A stretch of DNA of 64,000 nt from Streptomyces sp. T12. Lineage in GTDB: Bacteria > Actinomycetota > Actinomycetes > Streptomycetales > Streptomycetaceae. The DNA is taken from NCBI RefSeq assembly GCF_028736035.1, contig NZ_CP117866.1, forward strand, positions 11,296,782-11,360,781. Reading direction: 5' to 3'. The notes beneath the pieces are model-generated. The model did not search any database. It was not told the DNA's origin and saw only the letters and a list, made by a program, of their open reading frames with translations. Of this stretch, positions 44,873 through 54,800 are shown piece by piece. A program made the position numbers and the translations under genes. Numbering within the stretch: the first letter of the stretch is position 1; each line of letters begins with the position of its first letter.

Positions 44873-47299
44873 ATGACCGCCAGTCCCACCGCAACAGAAC
44901 ACACCGGGCGTCTGGTCCTGCGCACCGACCAACAAGAGGGCCTCGCCAACACAATCCGCCACCTGCGCCGCCCGCGCACCCGCGGACACGCCGTCTCGGC
45001 CTGCGGCACCGGCAAGACCCTCTTCGCACTGCGCGTCGCCGAAGAACTTGGCGTGCGACACCTGGCAGTGGCAGTGCCCAGCCTGGACCTGGTCGCGCAG
45101 TGGGCGGCAGCGGCTCGCACGGACGGCCGCCAAGAGCCGATGACCACGGTCTCCTCGCTGCGCGCCGAATCACACCCGCTCCTCGCCAAGGCCAAGGTCG
45201 ACTCGGCCAACGCGGGGGAGTACCTGGCATACTGGCTCGCCCGCCACCCCAAAGCAACGGTCTTCTTCACCTACGACTCGCTGTCCAAGATCGAAGAAGC
45301 CCAACACTCCGCGATCTTCCCCGCCCCCGTCTTCGGCCTGCTGATCGTGGACGAAGCACACGCCACGGCTGGCACCTGGGAGAAGAACTGGACCGCGCTG
45401 CACGACAACGAACGCATCCCTGCCGAGCGCCGCCTCTACCTCACCGCCACCCCGTATGTGTGGGAAGCCCCACGCCTGACCGAGCCGCCCACTACCAGGG
45501 CGCAGCCCAAGCGCACCGCCGCCACAGCACCGGCCTGGGACGACCCGGCCCTGCTGGCCACCATGGACCAGCCGCAGATCTTCGGCCCCCGCCTGCACAC
45601 CTACTCCCACGCCGACGCCATCGATGACGGCGTCCTGGCCGACTACCAGCTCGTCGTCCCTACCATCACCGACACTGAACTGCACACTGCGCTCACCGAT
45701 CCGGAAGCCGGGCCCACCGCGCGCCGCACCACCGCCCTGCACTTGGCCATCCTCAAAGCCATGCGCGAGCAGGACCTGCGGCACGTGTTCGTCTACTTCC
45801 AGCAGATCGCCGACGCCGCCGACTTTGCTCGCCAGTTCGCCCACACCCTGCGCACCCTCCCCGACGAACTGCGCCCCGACTGGGCGGACGACGTCGTCGT
45901 GCAGTCCATCGACGGCACCCACAGCCCCCGCCGACGCGCCGACATCATTGCCCGCTTCACCGACGCCGACCGGGCCGTGCTGGCCAACGCCAAGGTCCTT
46001 GGCGAAGGGGTCGACCTGCCAGCCGTCGACGCCGTCGTCTTCGCCGACCGCACCGCCAGCGTCCGCCGCATCATCCAGGCCCTGGGCCGCGCCCTACGCA
46101 AACCACCCACCGTCACGACGAAGACGGCCAGCCTCGTTGTCCCCGCCTACATCCCGCCCGGTGCCGACCCCACCGACCTCCTCGGCACCCCCTACGAAGC
46201 CCTCTGGCTGGTTACCTCTGCCCTGCGCCACCACGACCAGACCATCGCTGCCCGCGCCCCCCGGGCCAAGAACCAGCATCCCGCCCGCGACTCCCACACC
46301 TACATCACCCGCCGCTTCCGCTTCGACCACACCCTCGACCCCACCGCGATCGCCCGCGCCCTGGACCTGCTCGTCTGGCCCTCCCACGGCGCCGTCCTGT
46401 CCGCCCCCCGCCGCGCCGGCCTAGCCGCCGCCATCCGCTACCAAAGCGAACACAGCCACCTGCGCGTGAGCGCCGACTACGAGGACGCTTACGGCTACCG
46501 GCTGGGGCAATTCATCACCGGCCAGCGCACCGCCTACCAGGCAGGCGCCCTCGATCCGGCATGGATCGCCGAGCTCGAGGATCTCGGCATGATCTGGGAC
46601 GACCACGAGGCCACCTGGCAGGGCCACCTGGCCACCGTCGAGGCCTTCCACGCCGAACACGGCCACCTTGCCATCCCCACCCAACTACCCGGCGGCCAGT
46701 TCCTTGCCGACCAGCGCGCCCTGGCCCGAAAGGACCGCCTCACCCCCGACCGCGACAACCAGCTCACAGCCCTCGACCCAGACTGGAAACTCCCCTACGG
46801 CCCCGACTGGCATCGCAAGTACCATCTGCTGCGCCGCCACCTGGAAGCCGGCAACCACCCCAGCACGCTGCGCCGCGACACGGTCATCCATGGAGTGAAG
46901 GCGGGCAGATGGCTGCACCGCCAGTTCACCAGCTGGCCCGACCTCGACCCCGGCCAGCGCGACCTGCTCGCCCGCATGGGAATCACCCCCGACCGCGCCC
47001 TCCTGGACCAAGAGCACGCCACGGGCAGGCCGAGCACATCGCGGCGGCGCACGTTCGCGCAGACCACCGAGATCCTCGGGCTCTTCGTGGCACGGTGGGG
47101 ACGCACCCCCGGCGCCCGAGAGTGGATCGAGGTGGACGGCGACCGTGTCATGATTGGTCCCTGGCTCGCCAAGGTCCGCACCAAGCTGAACGCTGATCAA
47201 CTCCCCTCAGAGCAAGAAGAGTTGGTGTCCGCTACCCTTGCCGAGCACGGCATCGATCTGGTCCGTGCTCCCGGCACCATCGGGCCATCAAACGGCTGA
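44873..47299 (+). CDS. telomere-proximal SF2 helicase (TtrA-like), 808 aa
   Basis: Complete DEAD/DEAH-type helicase: Walker A SACGTGKTL (42-50), DEAH (160-163), motif III TAT (191-193), motif VI QALGRALRK (402-410). Several ~65-residue helicase-associated repeats follow in the C-terminal third (YQSEHSHLRVSADYEDAYGY, VEAFHAEHGHLAIPTQ, LGLFVARWGRTPGAREWIEV). ATG at 44873 has GAGGA eight bases upstream; the ATG at 44855 has none. It is the last gene before the telomeric hairpins. Helicase-like genes of this type (ttrA) are characteristic terminal genes of Streptomyces chromosomes and linear plasmids and have been linked to conjugal transfer. Identity as TtrA is inferred from architecture and place. 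Confidence 0.82.
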   Translation: MTASPTATEHTGRLVLRTDQQEGLANTIRHLRRPRTRGHAVSACGTGKTLFALRVAEELGVRHLAVAVPSLDLVAQWAAAARTDGRQEPMTTVSSLRAESHPLLAKAKVDSANAGEYLAYWLARHPKATVFFTYDSLSKIEEAQHSAIFPAPVFGLLIVDEAHATAGTWEKNWTALHDNERIPAERRLYLTATPYVWEAPRLTEPPTTRAQPKRTAATAPAWDDPALLATMDQPQIFGPRLHTYSHADAIDDGVLADYQLVVPTITDTELHTALTDPEAGPTARRTTALHLAILKAMREQDLRHVFVYFQQIADAADFARQFAHTLRTLPDELRPDWADDVVVQSIDGTHSPRRRADIIARFTDADRAVLANAKVLGEGVDLPAVDAVVFADRTASVRRIIQALGRALRKPPTVTTKTASLVVPAYIPPGADPTDLLGTPYEALWLVTSALRHHDQTIAARAPRAKNQHPARDSHTYITRRFRFDHTLDPTAIARALDLLVWPSHGAVLSAPRRAGLAAAIRYQSEHSHLRVSADYEDAYGYRLGQFITGQRTAYQAGALDPAWIAELEDLGMIWDDHEATWQGHLATVEAFHAEHGHLAIPTQLPGGQFLADQRALARKDRLTPDRDNQLTALDPDWKLPYGPDWHRKYHLLRRHLEAGNHPSTLRRDTVIHGVKAGRWLHRQFTSWPDLDPGQRDLLARMGITPDRALLDQEHATGRPSTSRRRTFAQTTEILGLFVARWGRTPGAREWIEVDGDRVMIGPWLAKVRTKLNADQLPSEQEELVSATLAEHGIDLVRAPGTIGPSNG

Positions 47300-47587
47300 G
47301 GTTTGGCCGCTGAGCTCAGTGCGGCGGCAGCCTCGTTTCGCGCGCCCCGGGTCCCATCTCCGGTATGCGTGGGAGCGGCAGAACTCGAATACTCCAAAGT
47401 TTTGGAGATAAGGAAGCAGCGGCACACAGGATTGGCACGGCTCGACGTTCTGGTCGTTAACTGACGAGGCGTCACCAAACATCTAGTCAGGCACAACAAC
47501 GACCGTCGGTCCCTTACTGCTAGCCGAATTAACCTGCACCCCAGTCATGTTGGACTTGAAAAGCCAAGGCAAGTCGGGGAGGGGGCA

Positions 47588-47711
47588 CGATCGCGGAGCG
47601 ATCGGGACACCGCACCGACGACCCAACTCGATCCGCGGAGCGGATCCGGTCCCGGAGGGACCGAGCCCAGCCCCCCGCGGAGCGGGGGGCTGAACCGACG
47701 CGTAGCGTCGG
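47588..47711 (+). other. telomere: five GNA-loop hairpins
   Basis: Five perfect hairpins in 124 bases, each with a three-base GNA loop on the plus strand. Arms: CGATCGC (47588-47604), GATCCGC (47630-47646), CGGTCCC (47647-47663), CAGCCCCCCGC (47668-47692), all with loop GGA; and CCGACGC with loop GTA (47695-47711). At a right end the plus strand is the 3' strand, and GNA-loop hairpins in the 3' overhang are the defining feature of Streptomyces telomeres. Terminal-most palindromes may be missing or scrambled after 47711. Confidence 0.8.
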
Positions 47712-48765
47712 CGCGTCGCTGTATGTTCTCGTTTTAACCAGCGTAGAAGTGCCGAGGAGAATCGATAGTGAACGGCTGGCCGTCGGCGGTGAAATTGGTG
47801 GAATGTGGGCGCTGAACTGCCGCCAAGGACGATAATCAGAATGTCGGCGAAGATAGTGCAATCGTTAATAGGGAGAAAGTGATGACAGCTGGCGGTAAGT
47901 CGGCGGCGTCGGCAATACCAGCGTCGCCGCACGATCCCGCCATCGGCTTTGAATGGCAAGTGCAGGGCAAACCGGTAGCTTCCAGTATCGTGTCTGGTAG
48001 TTGTGTCGTGATGTGGGGGCGAGCTGACCAGTCGGCCGAGTTTACCGTCATTCTTCGCGCGTAAGTAGATGTGCTGACGTGATAGCGCAGTCCATGATGA
48101 CGAGACGCGTCCAGGCTGTCGCGGCAGGCGCTGAGCTGCGCCCGTGGGCTTCCCACACGCCCTGGGCTGTGTGGCGATGGCGTGGCGCTCGGCCGGGTCA
48201 TCGTTCGTTATCTGCCAGCGCGATCCAGTGTAAACCGGAGTGCTGTACCGTGGCGTATTAACACGCAGGCCGGGCGAAGATCGCCGAACTCGTTGGCGCA
48301 ATCGCTGATTGGCTTTCCGTTGCTGAAGCGGTGACCAATGTCGAACGCCGCGGTGTGATCGGCTGACGGCGAAGGCAGTGTATTCGCGCAGTAACGGCGA
48401 CAGTCGCAACATTTTATACTGCGCGACTTGGGTCAGGCGCCTGCATTTATCATTAACGCCTTTCTTGACGGTCTGTTGATTTCCTCCAGGCTGACTATGC
48501 GGAAAATTATGTATCTATATAGCTTTGATTGTGGCGGTATCGTTCTATGATCACCGTCGTTGAGCCCGTGTGTACCGCTGAAGAAGCATCTTATTATCGC
48601 CGTGAAGCTGAACTGGCAATCTCTGACGGAGGTTAATCTGATTTCATGCGGCCGTAAGTATCTTTACGGTAAATCGCCGCGAAGCGTCCTGGCAGAGGCA
48701 TTCAGCCATTCCCGTCGACCCAGTAACAGGCGCTGGCTGGGCAGATAAACAAATAACAGGCTGCG

Positions 48766-48781
48766 AGAGGCCCGGATCGTG
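48766..48781 (-). repeat. inverted copy of tRNA terminator (44400-44415)
   Basis: 16 exact bases, AGAGGCCCGGATCGTG, followed by a damaged second arm (GGCCAGGCCCTCTCGG) of the same hairpin in reverse orientation. Confidence 0.7.
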
Positions 48782-49873
48782 GGCCAGGCCCTCTCGGCGA
48801 ATGGCAAGATTCTTCTTATCTACCGTACCGCCAGCAGCAGGCATCAGCAGTCGGCGTTGTCTTTCTGGCCGCTGCAGCGGGCTGATCATGTCACTGCCAC
48901 GCGTCGCAAACGATGCGGTCCAGCGGCGTCGGCCTCCACCGCATGCTACCTGAAATTTGATACTCATCCGCGTCCATCGCCGGTTGAAACGGCACTGTCA
49001 GTACGCCTGATCGGTACGTTGATTGATGACGTTTCCTCTTCAGGCTACTGAACCTGCTGAAGGCAAATTTCTGGCCATTGACGCTACGGATGTGATGAAG
49101 AACTGAAACTGATGATCGTACTGGCGCTACGTGATTGAATCCCGCAACGTAAACGGCGTTTCCAGAAAGCGTCTGAAGATCATCGCGGAGGACCTGCTTC
49201 ATCGAGATGTCACGAAGATCCAGTTAATCGTGATATCTTTGGAAGATAGAGCTCGTCGCCGCAACGGCAGGAATCTGGCGTTCTGATAAACGTCGGCCGC
49301 GATACGTGCGGATCCACCGGGTGAAATGGAGCGACCGCTCGATCTGAAGCCGCCGCGGTAAATGATGAGGTTCTCCTCTGAACTCGAAACGGGTGACGGA
49401 GCTGTACCCGCGGAGAAGCACCCGCAGGCATCGGGCGATCCCTGATCTGGCCTCGAACGTCAGATGCCGCCGCCAGCCGCCGGCGCCGTGGCTCGAAACG
49501 CAGCGGCTGGTACCTGTTCAAACAGGCATGACCAGGCGATCGACGGGAATACGCCGCCCGTGTGTGATGCCCCATCGCCCGCGGCTCGCTACATCGACTC
49601 CTGGACGATCGGAGATACCTACAAGTTCATGACCTGACCGGCCGTACTGATGCTGGCTTTCCTGGCCGACGCCTGACGGTATCACAAACAGGTCGACCCT
49701 TCACGAAATGGATCGTGACAGCGTCGACAATCCCCGTTATGGACGAAGAATGAAAAGCTGCGGAGCAATAGCCGTGCCACGCTCCACTGGGAACGTGCCG
49801 CTTTTGCCTGGGCCAGACGTATCCGGTAGATACTGTGCAGGCAGCGCATGCCGCTGAGCGACCAGTTCCGCAA

Positions 49874-49927
49874 CGCGGACAACGGCTGGCCGCCGCTGGT
49901 CTACACCCGCGCCGACGGCTACCAGTT
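49874..49927 (-). repeat. inverted copy of 42602-42655, 54 exact bases
   Basis: Starts CGCGGACAACGGCTGGCCGC and is exact for 54 bases within the RacP-like gene; degraded similarity continues to ~49965 (CGCAGGCC, GGGGTG). Confidence 0.95.
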
Positions 49928-50145
49928 GTCGACGCTGATATCGCAGGCCACCGGGGTGATCCACGGTAGACAGATCCTGGAGAAACTGCCGTCTACGCCA
50001 GCCCGACAATGGATCCGCATCGTCGTAGCTCCGTCAGTGACATCGTCATAGTCGAGGAAGTAACGTCTTGTATACCTGGAACATACCGATAGTCGAACCG
50101 CTGAACCGACCTGCCGCACTCCGCGTACCCCGAAGACCATCCCCG

Positions 50146-50220
50146 TCGCGGATCGTCTCCCTGCGCCACGTCGTCGAGCACCGGCACCGCAAATGGGCCG
50201 CTCTCCACGCGCCGTTCAGA
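50146..50220 (-). repeat. inverted, degraded copy of ~42190-42268
   Basis: Exact blocks CCCTGCGCCACGTCGT (50159-50174 to 42240-42255), GCAAATGGGCCGCTCT (50189-50204 to 42213-42228) and CGCGCCGTTCA, all in the IS5 transposase gene, separated by indels. Confidence 0.9.
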
Positions 50221-51811
50221 CGATGATTCCTGATCCGCCGGGTCACACAGTTCTGAATGATCTGCGCCGCCGATCCGTCGAACTGCCGCCGTCCCCGCCC
50301 TCCGACTGTTTGTTCAAGATCGCTGGCGGGAAGGGCGTTATAATCGGTACGGGAACCTTCCATGAATTCGTGATGGTCGCCGTCGTATTTAGCGTTGCCG
50401 CACGCGAGTCATATGAACGATACGAGTCACCGTCGTCTGAGCCGACACTACTTACAAAATTTATCGCTTGGGCAATCGCCTGATCAGGAGCTGAAGGTTC
50501 GTGATCTTGTCGTTGCCTTATATCGGGACTGACTGGCTCGAAATGCCGTAAATATCATGATCGATGCTGGCGCAAATCTCTGTGAAGAAAGCAGCGTCGT
50601 GGGTTGATGGCCTGTGTCGACTGAGCCGGGCAGCTGTCTCCACGCCGCGCCGCGACGCAGACCGAACCTGTTAGATCTTCAACTCCGCGCTTCCCCGCGA
50701 GCGCGACTGGCGGCCGTGATGACGGCGACGCAGATGCTGGCGCGGCGGAGATACGCGGTACCTCGACTGCGGTGTCATCTCGGGGCAACGTCGGATAACC
50801 GTCATCGTACGTTAATACTTCCGTGGCCCGGTGATCGTTATCGACGGAAGCGATAAGTCCACGTATACAGATACTATCTCCTGGCTTCGCTCGCTCATGG
50901 CATAGTTGTTGGCATCGTCACCGCGCAGCATTAGTACGATCGAGATGAAGAACGCCGCAGCGGACGCGCCAGCATATAACGCTCGGGCCTGAAGCAATCC
51001 GGGTCTCACCTGCGGCAGCAGTATATTCGCTCCCATCGGCCTCACCAGCCATGCAGCGAAGAACAATAAATCTCTGATGCGTGTCATCGAGGAGGTGGTG
51101 AAGTGGTACGGCATCGATATCATGTTGATCCTCACAGGTGATCATGACTGAACCCGCCGGGAGCCACTATCGACCATCAGTGAAGGCCCATGACGCTGCG
51201 GCAAATCGAATAAACGGAGCGGCACTGCCGGCCCGGATAAGCATCGGGTGAATCGCGATATCGAAGAAATGCGTACGCGAGCGTGTGTACTGGCGCGATG
51301 GCGCTGGATGGCGACGGCGACTGTCGTAGGCCTGGGCTCATCCCTCAGTGTCGAAACAGGCATTCCCCCAGAAGTGGTCGACGGGGGAATTCGTGGCCCG
51401 TGCTGTTGACGCTGGATCTCGTGTGCAGGCGCAGCGCGGGACGATAACCGCCGGGTAGTCGTATCAGTAGACATAGATACATGCTGGTCGGTACGCATCC
51501 CTTCGCGGCTGAAATCCCGCCTAAATCCTGGCCGTGATTCGACGCTCCAGTCATCGATGATCGGTACCTCTTGAACGGCGTACTCGCGACGGAGCGCCGC
51601 TGCGGCCTGGTGAATGCGCCGCGCGCGTGCCGCAACCGCTGGTGATGCGCCGGCAGCGATATGTCGTGTATTGGGCATTAATCGCTGCCTCGTACCCGGA
51701 GCAGCTGGCAGGCGGCGAGACCTGGAAGATCTCGGCACTGGCGGCGGAACAAGCTCTGGCGCTGGTTGACCGTTCGACGAAGAGCGCAGATCTGTCTTAC
51801 GTCGCTGATCA

Positions 51812-51851
51812 TCATGCCAGAGATTGCGTCCGACCAGCCATGCGGCGCCGC
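51812..51851 (-). repeat. inverted copy of 37390-37429, 40 exact bases
   Basis: Starts TCATGCCAGAGATTGCGTCC and is exact for 40 bases of the SIR2-STAND gene. Confidence 0.95.
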
Positions 51852-54800
51852 CTGTTGAAATTCAGGCGAAATCGCTGCGCTCTCGCGATGCCTCGATCTG
51901 ATGACCCGTTGCTCGGCACTACATTTCCGAAAAAGTAATGTGTGATAGCGGCTTTGGCGGATACGTCGGCGCTATGACCGGTGAAGCTCGATCGGGCCCG
52001 AACCGGAACTGGTAGCAGCAAAGTTCGTTCGATGATCAACTTCGCTTTAATCTACGGGCCTCGATGCGATCAATGCGGCTCGCTGACGCTAATCTGTCCC
52101 AAACGGTATAAATCATTTCCTGGCGTCGACGTAATGATGAAGAGCTGATCGACCCGTCGTCAGCACGGAATCAATGCGTCGCGTGTAGAAGAGCCGAGCT
52201 GAAACGCGGGAGGCGTCGATGCGGCGCTGTGGCGTTCGAACTCCGCCGGTGATCTCCGACGAATGATCCAGGCCCGGATTTATAGTGGATGTGTCGATCC
52301 CTCGCGCGTAATATTGAAGTACCGATCACTGCGGCGTCACTGATGCAGTGATGATCCGCGGCGGCGATGATCCCACGCCGTTGTTTCCCTGAACAAACGG
52401 TCTCGAGCGAGTTCCTGGATCAGTGCCAGGCTGGAATCCGCAGACGTCGTCTGGCTGCGCCATCAATGAGCAGGTCGCACACGCTGCATTATGCTGTCGG
52501 CTGATCGTAATTTACCGGGCGTATCGTAACCGGTATCGCTGAGCAGGTGGGCGACATGTTCAACGGCTGACCGCGTAGCGCGATCGGCCGAGAGCGAGCA
52601 GTTAGTTGCCCGTGTCGTTTTCCGGTGAAGGAGCATCGCCACTTTCCCGGCAGTCGGTATCGGCTTATGCCGCACTGGTCTGACATTCAGCCGAGAGTTC
52701 AGGGCGCCAGCGATCCGTGCCGAGACGTAGTACATCGAAATTGTTCCGGATGTTAACATGCGGTCAGTCCGGCGAGCAGGCGCGTTCGGCGATGATCTGA
52801 TTGAAGTGAACATTTCGACGACGGCGTGGATCAGTGCGAGGGAGGTGCTGCGTCGCTCGCCATGGCGTTGCCTGGCGTGTGGTGAATACGGATCTGATCT
52901 ATCGCGTGCCAGGCAGTACGAGCGGAATCGGCGTCGAGCGTGCGGTCTGGTCGGTCATCATTTGAATGGGCAGCCGACGCCGCTGGTAACCGGCACAATT
53001 AATACGCTGATGCGGTCGTTATGAACGTTCTCGGCCCTCGCGTTAACGCAACCCAGCAGTCAGGAAAACCCTGTCTCATTATCGACATGACCTGTACGTG
53101 CCGCTGCCAATTTACCGACGCCATTTCTGCTGTCTGATCGAGCCCGTCAATGCCTGCGGTGGAGCTGATGTGCGCCGCGATCAGCGTCGCGCTCTGCCGG
53201 GATGCCGTACTGCTGGTTCTAACTCGATATCGATGATCCTCGCATGCCCCTCGCTGGCTGGCTGTTGCGGAAGCCCGGCGTGCGCGCCCGGAGCCCTGAT
53301 CCGGCGTCAGCTTCAGCGCCGGTGCCGATGCTGGCGGCTGGGAAGGCGGAACCGGCGATCATCACGGCAGACTCGAGCATCACCCGCAGGACGTACGATG
53401 CAGCTGAGCGATAACGCCGCCGACACCATTGAAAACGGGCAGCTGCGGGGTGATTGGAGCGAGAAATAAGGTTCTCATGAAAGGTTTTCCTCTGGAACCC
53501 AGGTGAACGGAATGAAACCTGTATGACTGTATTCAGTAACCTGTACGATGTGATATTAGGCGCGCTTGAGTCGCTCTGCTGTCTGCAGAACTATAAGCCG
53601 GATCTTGTCCGGCAGTCTCTAATGCAATGTGATCTACCTGCAGCCCCGCCCGCTGGTGCTGGCCTGGGCTGTTTCATCATCGCTCAACCAAGTTGACGTT
53701 TCCTTTAAAACAAATATCTGGCCGAGCAACGATCCAGCGCAATATGGGCGCATTGAAGGCGTTTGAAGGCGCGGAGAACCGCGGCCCATTTACGCGACAA
53801 ACATATCACCAGCGCGCCGGCGGCTCTTTCGTGGTGCTGCGCCGGGACGGGACGCATCGAGGCCTGGAAGATCCTGGATTAAGCGTCGCTGATCTTTCAC
53901 CGCCAGCTCGCGGGCGCCATCCACCATCCAGGATGCCACGTACTTTCGACCCTCGAGGCCTTCTCCGCCGCGACATCAATCTGGCGAGACACACGCCCTT
54001 TACTGTGCGAGGACGAGCGTTTGCGCCGGCAGGCTGCCAGCTGGGCTGGGCCGGGCCATGGCGTAATGGCGCAGCCCGAAGCTACCAGTGGCCGTGTGCG
54101 GCGAAATGAGCCCTCATCATGACGTGACGCGCTACCAGTTCGCCTGCTGCCCAGCTGAACGTTGCGTCCTGCATTGCCCTGCGCGGCCGTCGCAACGAAA
54201 CACGCAACGCTGGAGCCTGAGCTGCAGGCTGATTCGCCGTGGTACGTATGCGCCGGTATGATCGATAGTCGCGCATCGTGCCAGATGCCGGTCTTCACCT
54301 CGCCGTGCGGCGCGCACAGCTGCCAAACCTGCCCGGGACCTCGTCATGTCTTCCTCTGCGATACGGAAACGGCCCGCGCGTCAGTTCGTCTGTCGGCAGT
54401 CGACACAGCCGATGACTACATACAACACGGCGCTGACGGCGCGTAAATAACGAGTGGCAACACCTCGCCTGCCAGTCGGCCCCAGCCATACGGGTAGTGG
54501 CAGCCCTGTGACCGTCCGGTCGACGTTAAATCCACGGGTACCAGGTATGACCACCTCAAACCGCTGCGATACCCCATCGTCCCCCGGGCAGCGGCCTCGA
54601 TAGTTGTACCGCGATCCCCGGCTGGTAACACCTGGATTTCATTTATCGAACTGGTGATGGTGCTTCAGGGCCACGTGGTACAACAGACACGCGGCGAAGG
54701 CACTACTGGGCGTCAGCCAGACGACGTCTCGACGAGCCTGATCTGGCAGACAATGCGCTCGGGCCATACAACCGCCACGCGCTGGCCTGGGCAAACCCTC

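Noticed and set aside
45170..45922. 250-codon minus-strand frame inside the helicase gene
   Set aside because: Antisense GC-skew shadow; the plus-strand frame has all SF2 motifs.
47588..47711. Hairpins as an ordinary terminator after the helicase gene
   Set aside because: Five tandem hairpins all with GNA triloops exceed what a terminator needs and match telomere structure instead.
49874..49927. Second copy of a RacP-like gene
   Set aside because: Only 54 exact bases in reverse order, part of the collinear inverted tail, not a gene duplication.
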